The notes: generated from the sequence alone by a model not told the origin. DNA of 64,000 nt from Ga0077530 sp035565975 (GCA_035565975.1 DATMRT010000130.1:1-64000); one strand, 5' to 3'. Counted from the first letter of the stretch, positions 43,957 to 52,794 are shown. Numbers and translations: made by a program.

Positions 43957-44236
43957 GAGTAACCCCTGTCATATGCACCAGTTCGGCAACGCATTTGGCT
44001 GGCCGCCGTTCCCCGCCGGCCAATCTAATCTGCAAGCAATATGCCGATCGCGGACATCCGTCGCCTACCGCTTTCGTTGGTTCCCCAGAAGGTTGCAGCT
44101 CCCAGCCGCCGGCCATCATCGGGGCTCGCTCGACGCACGTGCGGTTGGGCCTCGGGGGTGCGAATATTGCTCCCCCATGAGACTTTCAGCCCTCATCGTG
44201 CGTTGAGGCTTCGGGCAGCATCAAGGAGGTTGAGTA

Positions 44237-44608
44237 ATGCGTACCCCCGCCACCGTTCTAGGGCTCTTCGCCCTGACATTTCTTGTCCTGCCGGGAGCGC
44301 CCGCGGCGGCAGCTCCGCTCCCATCGCATCGCGTGGCCATCACCTCAGGCGTGGTTCTGACCAACGGCCATCGCCCGTATCATCATCGCGTTTATCGCCA
44401 TCGCGCGAAACACAGCTATCGGCATCGCAAATGCCATAAGGGCTGGCTGCCTCCCCTGCCCAGGTACCGTCACGCTCCGGGCAAGTGGAGCCACAAGCAC
44501 TGCCACGACTGGCACCGCTGCCATTATTACTTCTACGGCTACAAGCAGTGGGCGCGCTGGAACCCCGAGAAGTCCCGGGCCTACTTCTACCGCCGCTATC
44601 ACCACTGA
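44237..44608 (+). CDS. His/Arg/Tyr-rich exported protein
   Basis: A 123-residue exported protein with signal peptide (ATVLGLFALTFLVLPGAPAAAA, cleaved near 26). The mature part is extremely rich in His, Arg, Lys, Tyr and Trp (HRPYHHRVYRHRAKHSYRHR, then HKHCHDWHRCHYYFYGYKQW). Three Cys occur in a CH..C..C arrangement that could bind metal or form disulfides. AAGGAGG precedes the ATG. Similar basic aromatic small proteins are common in Hyphomicrobiales without known role; metal or polyanion binding at the envelope is a guess. A second exported protein follows on the same strand. Confidence 0.72.
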   Translation: MRTPATVLGLFALTFLVLPGAPAAAAPLPSHRVAITSGVVLTNGHRPYHHRVYRHRAKHSYRHRKCHKGWLPPLPRYRHAPGKWSHKHCHDWHRCHYYFYGYKQWARWNPEKSRAYFYRRYHH

Positions 44609-44812
44609 TTGGCGTCTCGCCTCAGTTATGGCGACGAGTGACGCGGCCGCGGTCCCGGTTTTGCGGCTGCGTCCTCAGGGCCTCCCGCGAACCGGGGTCC
44701 GCAGCCTGTTTTCTCCATAGCATCACGGATGCAATGGCTCCGTTGCTCCGCATATCGTCTCAGGAATTCGTCCCGTCTGCGCAGTCCGCCAGATGATCCT
44801 CCAGGAGATGAA

Positions 44813-45163
44813 ATGCCCATGCGCATCGTTGCTGTTTCTCTGATCGCGCTATCCGTCCTCAGCGGTCATCATTCGCCCGCAGAAGCTGCGCCCCTCTCCG
44901 CACGCGGGACGACGGCGGTCGCGAAAAACATGGCCGAGCCCGTCGGCGATTGCGGAACCTGCGTCGGATCGCGCGCCACAAGGCGGCCGGGACGAAAAGA
45001 GAGCTATCAGCACCGCCCGCGGGTCAAAGGTTGGTCGCGGCGGGCGTCGATTTATCGGTCCCGACCGGGAGCCGCGGGTTCAGCGAACTGGGATCCGGGC
45101 TATCGCTACGGTGCGGCGAGCTGGGGCGATCAGCGAGCCTGGGACTATTACGGCCGCTTCTGA
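44813..45163 (+). CDS. Small exported basic protein
   Basis: A 116-residue exported protein. The signal peptide (MRIVAVSLIALSVLSGHHSPAEAA) is followed by a Cys pair (GDCGTCVG), an Arg-rich middle (RRPGRKESYQHRPRVKGWSRR) and an aromatic Gly/Tyr/Trp-rich end (WDPGYRYGAASWGDQRAWDYYGRF). AGGAGATGAA lies just before the ATG at 44813. Composition resembles the preceding His-rich gene, and both may belong to a loose group of secreted basic proteins. The 204-base gap between them shows no terminator I can support. It converges on the Mo/Fe-S operon with 7 bases between stops. Confidence 0.65.
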   Translation: MPMRIVAVSLIALSVLSGHHSPAEAAPLSARGTTAVAKNMAEPVGDCGTCVGSRATRRPGRKESYQHRPRVKGWSRRASIYRSRPGAAGSANWDPGYRYGAASWGDQRAWDYYGRF

Positions 45164-45170
45164 TGCTCGC

Positions 45171-45524
45171 TTAGAGCAGCGCCACCAGGAACACGCCGGC
45201 AATACAGACTGCCGCCGCAGCGGCCAGCGTCGCCATGCGCTTCTGGCCTTCCCGCCACGGCATGTTCTCGATCACGAGCACGCGGATACCGCCGAGCAGG
45301 TGGATCGCGAGCAGCAGCACGAGCCCGGTCTCGGCAAACTTGACGAGCGGCGTCTTCGTCCACTGCAGGAAGCCGTCGAGTTGGCCTTCACCCTCGATGG
45401 CGAGCCCAAGCACGAGAAAATGCAACGGCAGGAAGGCTGCCAGGAGCACGCCCGAGACGCGATGTACCATGGCCGCCAGCCACAGTCGGTCGCCGCGGTA
45501 GCTCGTATTGTGCGGATGGCTCAT
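45171..45524 (-). CDS. SdhC/FrdC-like cytochrome b membrane subunit
   Basis: A 117-residue, three-helix membrane protein that resembles the SdhC anchor of succinate dehydrogenase. HRVSG (residues 21-25) matches the quinone-site motif of SdhC, and His75 in AIHLLGGIRVLVIE matches the haem-b ligand region. It should bind quinone and possibly haem together with its partner subunit. Its start overlaps the preceding gene's stop (ATGA). It is the last gene of a four-gene operon: molybdoenzyme, Fe-S protein, two anchors. No SdhA/FrdA flavoprotein gene is nearby, so calling it part of a succinate dehydrogenase would be unsafe. Confidence 0.85.
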   Translation of the reverse strand: MSHPHNTSYRGDRLWLAAMVHRVSGVLLAAFLPLHFLVLGLAIEGEGQLDGFLQWTKTPLVKFAETGLVLLLAIHLLGGIRVLVIENMPWREGQKRMATLAAAAAVCIAGVFLVALL

Positions 45525-45853
45525 GGCACCACCACCGCGAAAACGGCGCGCAGGCCGAGCACGAGCAGGACAACGCCGAAGATCCACATGAGCCGGTTGA
45601 GCGCCGTCTCTCGCCAGCCGAGCCACTCGCGCGCGACGCCACGCACGCCGATCGCACCGTGGATGGACGCGGCTGCGACGAAGAGCGAATAGAACAGCCC
45701 CCAGGCGACGCTGCCCTGCGTGCGGCCGAGGATTTCCGCCGCGCTGAGCCCGCGGTTCGTCGCGTAGATGATCACGATCAGATGCACGGCAATGAGCGGC
45801 ACCATGAGCACAGCGGTGAGCCGCTGCCAGACATAGAGGCGTACGGCGCTCAC
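45521..45853 (-). CDS. SdhD/FrdD-like cytochrome b membrane subunit
   Basis: A 110-residue protein with three membrane helices (about 12-30, 50-72, 87-108), similar in size and layout to SdhD/FrdD-type anchors. WQRLTAVLMVPLIAVH at 9-24 resembles the R/S-containing quinone-side helix. His24 and His65 are candidate haem-b ligands. The GTG start overlaps the stop of the Fe-S gene (GTGA), and its own stop overlaps the next start. It presumably forms the membrane anchor with the following SdhC-like subunit and docks the Fe-S protein to the cytoplasmic face. Confidence 0.83.
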   Translation of the reverse strand: MSAVRLYVWQRLTAVLMVPLIAVHLIVIIYATNRGLSAAEILGRTQGSVAWGLFYSLFVAAASIHGAIGVRGVAREWLGWRETALNRLMWIFGVVLLVLGLRAVFAVVVP

Positions 45854-46581
45854 GCAATCTCTCCGCGGATGTAAGCCTGCATGGTCCGCCGCTTGAGGCC
45901 GGCAATGGAGGCCGTGGGATTGAGGCCCTTGGGGCAGAGCTGCTCACAGGACTGATGCGAGTGGCAGTTGTGGCAGCCACCGTTGCTGGCGGCCGCGGCA
46001 AGGCGTTGCAGGTTGGCGGTGTCGCGCACGTCGTTGACGAGCGACCATGACCGGTTCAGCGCCGCAGGCCCGAAGTACTCCGGGTTCCAGCGCACGGTAT
46101 CGCACGCCGCATAGCACACGCCGCAATTGATGCATTCGATGGCCGCGTCCGCGGCCTGGCGCTCGGCACTCTCGGGGCTGATGCTCTCCAGCGGCTCGTG
46201 GCGCGTGCGCGATGGCACGAACGTGCCTTCGGCTTTCTGCCACTTCTCGAAGAAGGGCGTCATGTCGGCGGCGAGGTCGCGGATCACCGGCAGGTTGGCG
46301 AGCGGGCCGATCTCGAGTCGGCCGTCCTCTACGACCTTCGAGACGTGCGTTCGGCACGTCCAGCGCGGGCGGCCGTTCACGGTCATGGCACAGGAGCCGC
46401 ACACGCCCACCCGGCAAGCAAAACGGTACGCCAGCGTCGGATCGGCATGCCGCTGGATCCAGGTGACCACATCGAGCACGGTCTGACTGTCGCGCCGCGG
46501 CACGGCAAAGGACTGGTACTCACCCTCCTCGCCACCGCGCCACACGCGCACGTCGATCGTGGCTTCTGCTGTCGTGCTCAT
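45850..46581 (-). CDS. SdhB/FrdB-type iron-sulfur electron-transfer subunit
   Basis: A 243-residue protein with the whole SdhB/FrdB cluster set. The [2Fe-2S] ligands are Cys56, Cys61, Cys64 and Cys76 (CRVGVCGSC...C). The [4Fe-4S] and [3Fe-4S] ligands are CINCGVCYAAC (150, 153, 156, 160) and Cys206, Cys212, Cys216 (HQSCEQLCPKGLNP). Spacing matches E. coli SdhB closely, and there is an extra Cys203. In known complexes this subunit takes electrons from the FAD of SdhA. Here the gene directly upstream, coupled by an ATGA overlap, encodes a sulfite-oxidase-type molybdoenzyme instead, which suggests a changed electron donor. Confidence 0.93.
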   Translation of the reverse strand: MSTTAEATIDVRVWRGGEEGEYQSFAVPRRDSQTVLDVVTWIQRHADPTLAYRFACRVGVCGSCAMTVNGRPRWTCRTHVSKVVEDGRLEIGPLANLPVIRDLAADMTPFFEKWQKAEGTFVPSRTRHEPLESISPESAERQAADAAIECINCGVCYAACDTVRWNPEYFGPAALNRSWSLVNDVRDTANLQRLAAAASNGGCHNCHSHQSCEQLCPKGLNPTASIAGLKRRTMQAYIRGEIA

Positions 46582-47687
46582 GCGCGAACTGTCACTCCGA
46601 TCCTGTGGACCATATTGTTGCCGAAGCCGCTGCGATCCCAGCGCTCCTCGAGCGGCTGCGTATCACCATTCTCGTCCGTCGCCCGACAGGCGATCTCATG
46701 CTCGCCCTCGCGCGCGTCCCATCGAGCCTGCCAGTGCCGCCAGGCATAGCGGCCGTCGACCGGTCCAAGCTTGGCTTCCTGCCAGTGCCCGTCGACGCCG
46801 AACTCGACCCGCGTCACCGGCACGCCATTGCCGCCCCACGCGCGTCCCTCGACGACGACCGGCCCCGGCGGCACGAGTCGATGGCGCGTATACCAGTCCG
46901 GGATGCCGGGCGGCACCATCAACGACTTGACCCGGATATGCGTCACCGGCACGCCTGGATCGTCGGCGCTCTCCTTATAGACATAGCTGCCGACCTGCTG
47001 GTGGCCCTCGAAGGGCGCATCCAGAACCTCGATGCGGTCGAGCCATTTGACGCTCGCCATGCCGTACCAGCCGGGCACGATGAGGCGCAACGGGAACCCG
47101 TGCTGCGGGAGCAGGGGGGCGCCGTTCATGGCCCATACGAGCAGCACGTCCTCGTTGAGCGCAAGCTGCGGGGCGAGCGAGCGGCCATACTCGTGGAAGA
47201 CCTTGTCGAAGCCGCGGTCGATGCCGAGAAAGGCGATGTCCATGGCATCCGGCAGCAGACCAGCGCGCTCGAGCACATGGCGCAGGGGCGTGCCCGTCCA
47301 TTCCGAGGTGCCGACCGCCTCGTACATCCAGGGCATGCTCTGGCGGCGCAGGCCGATATTCGCCCGGCCATTACCTGCACACTCGAGCGTCACGCGCAGC
47401 GTCTTCGCCGGCAGGGCCTGGATCTCGGCCAAGGTGATCTTCAAGGGCGTGCGGACCTTGCCGGTGACGCTCAAGGTCCAGTCAGCAGCCGACGCGACAT
47501 AGGGCACGTCGAAATGATTGAGGAGATAATGGAGCCCCGTCGGCGTTACGTCATAGCGCAGCGCTTCGAGCAGAATGCCGGAATTGCGATTGGCGAGGCG
47601 CACTTCCTCGCGGACGAAATCGCCCTCGATATTGGGCCGGCCCCTTTCGATGTCGAAGGGGGATACCCGCGGTTCGGGATTGGTCAT
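46578..47687 (-). CDS. Sulfite-oxidase-family molybdoenzyme
   Basis: A 369-residue molybdopterin enzyme with the two standard domains. The Moco domain has the molybdenum-ligand Cys103 in TLECAGNGR and the VPGWYGMASVKWL motif (204-216). The Mo-co dimerisation domain occupies about the last 115 residues (GRAWGGNGVPVTRVEFGVDG). There is no signal peptide and no haem domain, so it should be cytoplasmic and pass electrons to a partner. ATG 47687 has AAGGA upstream; the frame stays open to 47765 without a Tat signal. It is the first gene of the operon and overlaps the Fe-S gene by 4 bases. Sulfite is the obvious candidate substrate but is not proven by sequence. Confidence 0.9.
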   Translation of the reverse strand: MTNPEPRVSPFDIERGRPNIEGDFVREEVRLANRNSGILLEALRYDVTPTGLHYLLNHFDVPYVASAADWTLSVTGKVRTPLKITLAEIQALPAKTLRVTLECAGNGRANIGLRRQSMPWMYEAVGTSEWTGTPLRHVLERAGLLPDAMDIAFLGIDRGFDKVFHEYGRSLAPQLALNEDVLLVWAMNGAPLLPQHGFPLRLIVPGWYGMASVKWLDRIEVLDAPFEGHQQVGSYVYKESADDPGVPVTHIRVKSLMVPPGIPDWYTRHRLVPPGPVVVEGRAWGGNGVPVTRVEFGVDGHWQEAKLGPVDGRYAWRHWQARWDAREGEHEIACRATDENGDTQPLEERWDRSGFGNNMVHRIGVTVRA

Positions 47688-47834
47688 CTGGAGTCCTTCT
47701 CGCGCGGACCCTAGCAAATAGCCTTGGGCCGTCAATCGCTGCGCGCGCATGGCTCGCCTCCACACTCATTTGCTCATGCGCTCCGGCACGGGGCGGCGCT
47801 ATCATCCCGCCCCGCTTCGCAAAGGGGTACCTCC

Positions 47835-48260
47835 ATGCAGAATGCATTTCGCGCCATCGCCGAGCAGACCGCGCACGCCGTCGGCACCTACTGGGCCTTC
47901 CTGGCCGCCCTCCTCACGGTCATCGTGTGGGGCGTGACCGGGCCCTATTTCGCCTACTCCGACACGTGGCAACTGGTGATCAACACCGGCACGACGATCG
48001 TTACCTTTCTGATGGTGTTCCTCATTCAGAACACGCAGAACCGGGAAACCCGCGTGGTCACCCTGAAGCTCGACGAGCTGATCCGGGCCATGGAGGGGGC
48101 CCGCACGAGCTTCGTCGACCTGGATCAGATGACCGATGAGGAGCTCGAGATCGTCCAGAAGGAGTTCTATCGGCTGCGCGAAAGATACGCCCCGCTGGTT
48201 GACGACGACATTCTCCATGTGGAGCGCGCCCTCGCCAGGCGCCGGGGCGAAGGCGAGTAG
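47835..48260 (+). CDS. Low-affinity iron permease family protein
   Basis: A 141-residue protein with two membrane helices (YWAFLAALLTVIVWGVTGPY and WQLVINTGTTIVTFLMVFLI) followed by QNTQNRETRVVTLKLDELIRAMEGA and a charged C-terminal helix, the standard layout of the bacterial branch of the Fet4-like family. Transport by the bacterial proteins has hardly been tested, so the name is by homology. It diverges from the molybdoenzyme operon with about 147 bases between start codons. Confidence 0.85.
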   Translation: MQNAFRAIAEQTAHAVGTYWAFLAALLTVIVWGVTGPYFAYSDTWQLVINTGTTIVTFLMVFLIQNTQNRETRVVTLKLDELIRAMEGARTSFVDLDQMTDEELEIVQKEFYRLRERYAPLVDDDILHVERALARRRGEGE

Positions 48261-48456
48261 GGCGCAGCCGCCGATCGGCCCCAGGGCTGGAACATCCGAC
48301 GTATGAGCATTGCCTCGACGCCTGGCACAGCCGACTTGCCCCGCTGCCTCACATTATGTATAGAGCGCGCAACTCATACACCCGCGACCGCCCTGCAGCC
48401 CTGCGGCTCGCCGCGCCGACATCCGGGCCGTCGCAACCCGCTCCGAGAGACCCATC

Positions 48457-48681
48457 ATGAAGAACACCGAGGACTTCCACCCCGACTACCACATGATCAC
48501 CGTGGCGCTGCCCAATGGCACCACGTATCAGACCTACTCGACCTACGGGAAGGAAGGGGACACGCTGACGCTCGACATCGACCCGAGCACGCACCCCGCC
48601 TGGACCGGCGGCAACCAGCAGCTCATGGACCGCGGCGGTCGCGTCTCGCGCTTCAAGAAGAAGTTCGAAGGCCTCTTCTGA
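48457..48681 (+). CDS. rpmE: Ribosomal protein bL31
   Basis: The 74-residue large-subunit protein L31. HPDYHMITVALPNGTTYQT, GKEGDTLTLDIDPSTHPAWTGG and DRGGRVSRFKKKFEGL are diagnostic. There is no cysteine, so this is the zinc-free (C-minus) form that is normal in Alphaproteobacteria, not the zinc-binding CxxC type. A terminator follows 48 bases after the stop. The 196-base upstream region probably carries its own promoter. Confidence 0.96.
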   Translation: MKNTEDFHPDYHMITVALPNGTTYQTYSTYGKEGDTLTLDIDPSTHPAWTGGNQQLMDRGGRVSRFKKKFEGLF

Positions 48682-48728
48682 GATTTTGTGCGCTGCAGCG
48701 CGCGTCTCCTCAGATATTCCGAGTCATG

Positions 48729-48764
48729 ACGGCCCCGCCTCAAGGTTAGGTGGGGCCGTTTTGC
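48729..48764 (+). terminator. Rho-independent terminator after rpmE
   Basis: The stem ACGGCCCCGCCT/AGGTGGGGCCGT with a 7-base loop is followed by TTTTGC. It ends the rpmE transcript before the flavoprotein gene. The following 220 bases (48765-48985) carry no gene I can support. Confidence 0.88.
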
Positions 48765-48985
48765 ATGGCGCGTAAATCATTCCCATCAGCAATGCGTGAT
48801 GCCGTGTGGCCAACATTGTTGGCAGCGGCTATAGAGAGTCTAAGTTGCAGGCCCCGCCGCGAACGGGGTCGCTCTCAGGGGCTGGGGCGATAATCCTTGT
48901 GATGGGGCCGGGGCGCGCAAGCGGTCCTCGGTATCGTTCGGCAAGGATAGCTCCCGGCACAGGAACGAGCCAGGGAAGCAGGCGA

Positions 48986-50878
48986 ATGCAGGCGAGTGAG
49001 ATCGCGGCCCGAGCGCGCAAGCGAGGTCGTACGCCCCCAACAGACATCCGAGACCCGCAATACTTCCACAAAGTCGTCGATTGCCAGTGGGCTTGCCCGA
49101 CGCATACCCCCGTCCCCGAATACATCCGCTTGATTGCCCAAGGCCGCTATTCAGCGGCCTATATGCTGAATTGGGAGTCGAACGTCTTTCCGGGCATCCT
49201 TGGCCGCGTGTGCGACCGCCCCTGTGAGCCTGCCTGCCGGCGCGGTCGCATTCAGGTGGGCGACGAAGGCAACGCCAAGGACCCCTCGAAGAAGAACGCC
49301 GAGCCTGTCGCGATCTGCCGCCTGAAGCGCGTCGCCGCCGACTACAAGGGCGAGATCGACGACCTACTTCCCCAGATCCCGACCGAGAAGAACGGCAAGC
49401 GCGTCGCCCTCATCGGCGCCGGCCCCGCTTCGCTCGCGGTCGCTCGTGATCTCATGCCGCTCGGCTATGACATCACGCTTTTCGAGCGCGATCCCGTACC
49501 GGGCGGGCTCATGCGCACGAACATTCCTTCATTCCGCCTGCCCGCCAGCGTGCTCGACGAGGAAGTGGGCCGCATTCTCGACTTCGGCGTCGAGGCGCGC
49601 TTCGGCGCCGAGATCAAAAGTCTCAAGAAGCTGCTCGGCGAGGGCTACGACGCGATCTTCGTCGGCACGGGCGCGCCCAAGGGCAAGGATCTCGAGCTCC
49701 CCGGCCGGAAAGACGCTGCCGCGAACATCCACATCGGCATCGACTGGCTGACATCGGTCGCCTTCGGCCATGTCGAGAAGATCGGCCGCCGCGTCGTGGT
49801 GATCGGCGGCGGTAACACGGCCATGGACTGCTGCCGCACGGCGCTGCGTCTCGGCGCCGAAGCCGTGACGGTCACGGTGCGCTCACCCCGCAAGGTCATG
49901 AAGGCCTCGGATTGGGAGATCAAGGACGCCCTGCACGAGGGCATCCCGATCCTCGACAATCACGCGCCGAAATCCTTCGTGATCAAGGACGGCAAGCTCG
50001 CCGGCGTGACCTTCGAGAAGATGGTCGAGAAAGGCGTCGATGCGAAGGGCCGCCCCAAGCTCGAAGCCTCGGGCGAGCTCGTCACCATCGAGTGCGATGA
50101 CGTGCTGATGGCCATCGGCCAGGAGAATGCCTTTCCCTGGATCGAGCGAGACATCGGCATGACCTTCAACGAGTGGGGGCAGCCCGCTGTCGACCGCCGG
50201 ACGTTCATGAGCTCGATCCCCGGCGTGTTCTTCGGTGGCGATGCGGCCTGGGGGCCCGAGAACATCATCTGGGCCGTCTCACACGGGCATCAGGCGGCGA
50301 TCTCGATCGATGCCTACTGCCACGGCAGGAGCCTTGTCGACCGGCCGAAGCCCGGCCACACGCTCGTCAGTCAGAAGATGGGCATCCACGAGTGGTCGTA
50401 CTCGAACAACTACGACCCGCAGAACCGCCAGGCCGTGCCGCACGCCGCACTCAACGTTTCGCTCAAGAACCTGAAGCTCGAGGTCGAGCTCGGCTTCGAC
50501 GACAAGATCGCCGCCCGCGAGGTCGAGCGTTGCCTCAACTGCGATGTGCAGACCGTCTTCACCGACACGCTGTGCATCGAGTGCGATGCCTGCATGGACA
50601 TCTGCCCCGTCGACTGCATCAACTTCACCGAGAACGACGACGAGGCTGATCTGCGCTCGGAGCTGCGTGTGCCGGCGCTCAACAAGACGCAGGCCATCTA
50701 CGTATCAGCGCCGCTGAAGACCGGCCGCATCATGGCCAAGGACGAGGATGTCTGCCTGCACTGTGGCCTCTGTGCGGAACGCTGTCCGACCGGCGCCTGG
50801 GACATGCAGAAATTTGCGTATGCAGAGGCACAGGCCAGCTCGGCCTGTCTCGCCCATCACAATGCCTATTTGGGATAA
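48986..50878 (+). CDS. GltD-like FAD/NAD(P) oxidoreductase with ferredoxin domains
   Basis: A 630-residue flavoprotein built like the glutamate synthase small subunit. The N-terminal Fe-S domain (CQWACPTHTPVPEYI, CDRPCEPACRRGRI) is followed by an FAD motif (VALIGAGPASLAVARDL) and an NAD(P)H motif (VVVIGGGNTAMDCCRTALRLG). The C-terminal domain has two [4Fe-4S] ferredoxin motifs (CIECDACMDICPVDC and CLHCGLCAERCPTG). The ATG at 48986 follows an AGGGAAGCAGG ribosome region. Both 2-oxoacid oxidoreductase genes follow on the same strand, so its likely job is to pass electrons between them and NAD(P)H; a GltB gene is absent. It could be a ferredoxin:NAD(P) reductase-type module, inferred from context. 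Confidence 0.88.
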   Translation: MQASEIAARARKRGRTPPTDIRDPQYFHKVVDCQWACPTHTPVPEYIRLIAQGRYSAAYMLNWESNVFPGILGRVCDRPCEPACRRGRIQVGDEGNAKDPSKKNAEPVAICRLKRVAADYKGEIDDLLPQIPTEKNGKRVALIGAGPASLAVARDLMPLGYDITLFERDPVPGGLMRTNIPSFRLPASVLDEEVGRILDFGVEARFGAEIKSLKKLLGEGYDAIFVGTGAPKGKDLELPGRKDAAANIHIGIDWLTSVAFGHVEKIGRRVVVIGGGNTAMDCCRTALRLGAEAVTVTVRSPRKVMKASDWEIKDALHEGIPILDNHAPKSFVIKDGKLAGVTFEKMVEKGVDAKGRPKLEASGELVTIECDDVLMAIGQENAFPWIERDIGMTFNEWGQPAVDRRTFMSSIPGVFFGGDAAWGPENIIWAVSHGHQAAISIDAYCHGRSLVDRPKPGHTLVSQKMGIHEWSYSNNYDPQNRQAVPHAALNVSLKNLKLEVELGFDDKIAAREVERCLNCDVQTVFTDTLCIECDACMDICPVDCINFTENDDEADLRSELRVPALNKTQAIYVSAPLKTGRIMAKDEDVCLHCGLCAERCPTGAWDMQKFAYAEAQASSACLAHHNAYLG

Positions 50879-50970
50879 TGCACTGAACGCCACGCTAAGT
50901 CGGGATCGCCCGGACAGTATGAATCAATGTGCGACGGGCACCCTGCTGGAATGAGGATCTGAGACACGCC

Positions 50971-52794
50971 ATGAGCGGAATCAACGATTTCGTCATCAAG
51001 TTCGCCACCGTCAACGGATCGGGTTCGGCGTCCGCCAACACGATGGTCGCGAAGACGCTTTTCCGGATGGGCATCCCGGTCAGCCCGAAAAACATATTTC
51101 CATCGAATATTCAGGGCCTGCCGACGTGGTACGAGGTCCGCGTCTCCGAGGCCGGCTACACGGCGCGGCGCGACGGCATTGACTTCATGGTCGCCATGAA
51201 CCCGCAGACCTACGCCGAGGATCTGGCCGAGGTCGTGCCCGGCGGCTGGCTGCTCTATGACAGCTCCATGCCGCGCATCTGGCCGCGCGACGACATCACG
51301 CTGCTGCCGATCCCCATCGCGCAGATCTGCGCCAAGCAGTGGACGGACGCGCGCCAGCGCCAGCTCTTCAAGAACATGGTCTATGTCGGCGCGCTCGTCG
51401 AGCTGCTGTCCATGGACATGGAGGCCCTCAAGGGCGTGATCTCGGATCAGCTCAAGGGCAAAGAGAAGCTCATGACGGCCAACCTGCAGGCCGTGCAGCT
51501 CGGCCGTGACTATGCGCGTGAGCACTTCTCTTGCCCGCTGCCGATCCATGCCCGCACCGCCGAAACTGCCAAGGGCAAGATCATGGTGACGGGCAACGAC
51601 GCCGGCGGTCTTGCGGCCGTCTACGGCGGCGCGACCGTCTGCGCGTGGTACCCGATCACGCCGTCGACCTCGCTCGCCGAGGCCTTCGAAAAATACGCAC
51701 GTCGCCTGCGCGTCACCAAGGAAGGCAAGCGCCTTTACGGCATCGTGCAGGCCGAGGACGAGCTTGCGGCCATCGGCGTCGCGATCGGCGGCGGCTGGAA
51801 CGGCGCGCGCTCGTTCACTGCGACCTCGGGCCCCGGCATCTCGCTCATGAGCGAGTTCCTCGGCCTCGCCTACTTCGCCGAGGTGCCGGTCGTGCTCTTC
51901 AATATCCAGCGCGGTGGACCGTCGACGGGCATGCCGACGCGAACCGGCCAACCCGACATCATCTCGTGCGCCTACGCGAGCCACGGCGACACCAAGCACG
52001 TGTTGCTGTTCCCCTCGAACCCCACAGAAGTCTTCTCGATGGGTACCGAGGCCTTCGATCTCGCCGAGCTGCTGCAGACGCCGATCATGGTCATGTCCGA
52101 TCTCGACATCGGCATGAACGACTGGATGACGGATCCTTTCACGTGGGATGACTCGCGCGAGCAAAGCCGCGGCAAGGTGCTTTCCGCCGAACAGCTCGAA
52201 GCCTTCAAGACGGTCAAGGGCAAGCCCTGGGGCCGCTATCTCGACGTCGACGGCGACGCGATCCCCTATCGCACGCTGCCGGGTACGCATCCCTCCATGG
52301 GCTCGTTCTTCACGCGCGGTACGAGCCACGACGAATATGCCCGCTATACCGAGGACGGGCGCATCCACGCCCGGATCATCGATCGCATCCGGCGCAAGTT
52401 CGATACCGCCGCAACGGTCGTGCCGAAACCCGAGATCGACATGCGCGACAGGAACGGCAAGACGGGCATCATCTACTTCGGCGCGACACGTCCTGCCGTG
52501 CTCGAAGGTCTCGACGAATTGGAGCGTGCCGGCGTCCGCCTCAATGCCATGCGGCTCAAAGCCTTCCCCTTCAACGAGGATGTGAAGGCCTTCTGCGCGG
52601 CGCACGACCAGATCTTCGTGCTCGAACAGAACCGCGATGCACAGATGCGCTCGCTGCTCATCACCGAGGCCGACATTCCCGCCACCAAGCTTATCCCGGC
52701 GTTGAGCTATGACGGGATGCCGACCACGGCCGCCTTCGTGCGCAAGGCCGTGCTCGCGCATCTCCATCCTGAAAAAGCTGCGGCCGCCGAATAG
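50971..52794 (+). CDS. korA: 2-oxoacid:ferredoxin oxidoreductase, fused gamma-alpha subunit
   Basis: A 607-residue fusion of the gamma domain (about 1-190: FATVNGSGSASANTMVAKTLFRMG) and alpha domain (about 195-590) of a CoA-dependent 2-oxoacid:ferredoxin oxidoreductase. The alpha part shows CAWYPITPSTSLAE, SGPGISLMSEFLG and FNIQRGGPSTGMPTRTGQ. Such enzymes decarboxylate 2-oxoglutarate or pyruvate to the acyl-CoA and reduce ferredoxin. The preferred substrate cannot be read with confidence; KorA (2-oxoglutarate) is the closest name. The ATG at 50971 is chosen; the frame extends 14 codons upstream. The beta-subunit gene follows after 15 bases. Confidence 0.9.
   Translation: MSGINDFVIKFATVNGSGSASANTMVAKTLFRMGIPVSPKNIFPSNIQGLPTWYEVRVSEAGYTARRDGIDFMVAMNPQTYAEDLAEVVPGGWLLYDSSMPRIWPRDDITLLPIPIAQICAKQWTDARQRQLFKNMVYVGALVELLSMDMEALKGVISDQLKGKEKLMTANLQAVQLGRDYAREHFSCPLPIHARTAETAKGKIMVTGNDAGGLAAVYGGATVCAWYPITPSTSLAEAFEKYARRLRVTKEGKRLYGIVQAEDELAAIGVAIGGGWNGARSFTATSGPGISLMSEFLGLAYFAEVPVVLFNIQRGGPSTGMPTRTGQPDIISCAYASHGDTKHVLLFPSNPTEVFSMGTEAFDLAELLQTPIMVMSDLDIGMNDWMTDPFTWDDSREQSRGKVLSAEQLEAFKTVKGKPWGRYLDVDGDAIPYRTLPGTHPSMGSFFTRGTSHDEYARYTEDGRIHARIIDRIRRKFDTAATVVPKPEIDMRDRNGKTGIIYFGATRPAVLEGLDELERAGVRLNAMRLKAFPFNEDVKAFCAAHDQIFVLEQNRDAQMRSLLITEADIPATKLIPALSYDGMPTTAAFVRKAVLAHLHPEKAAAAE

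Noticed and set aside
45171..46581. A succinate dehydrogenase or fumarate reductase operon
   Set aside because: The Fe-S and anchor subunits look right, but no flavoprotein gene is next to them. The operon is bounded on both sides and its fourth member is a molybdoenzyme, so the usual label would hide the main point.
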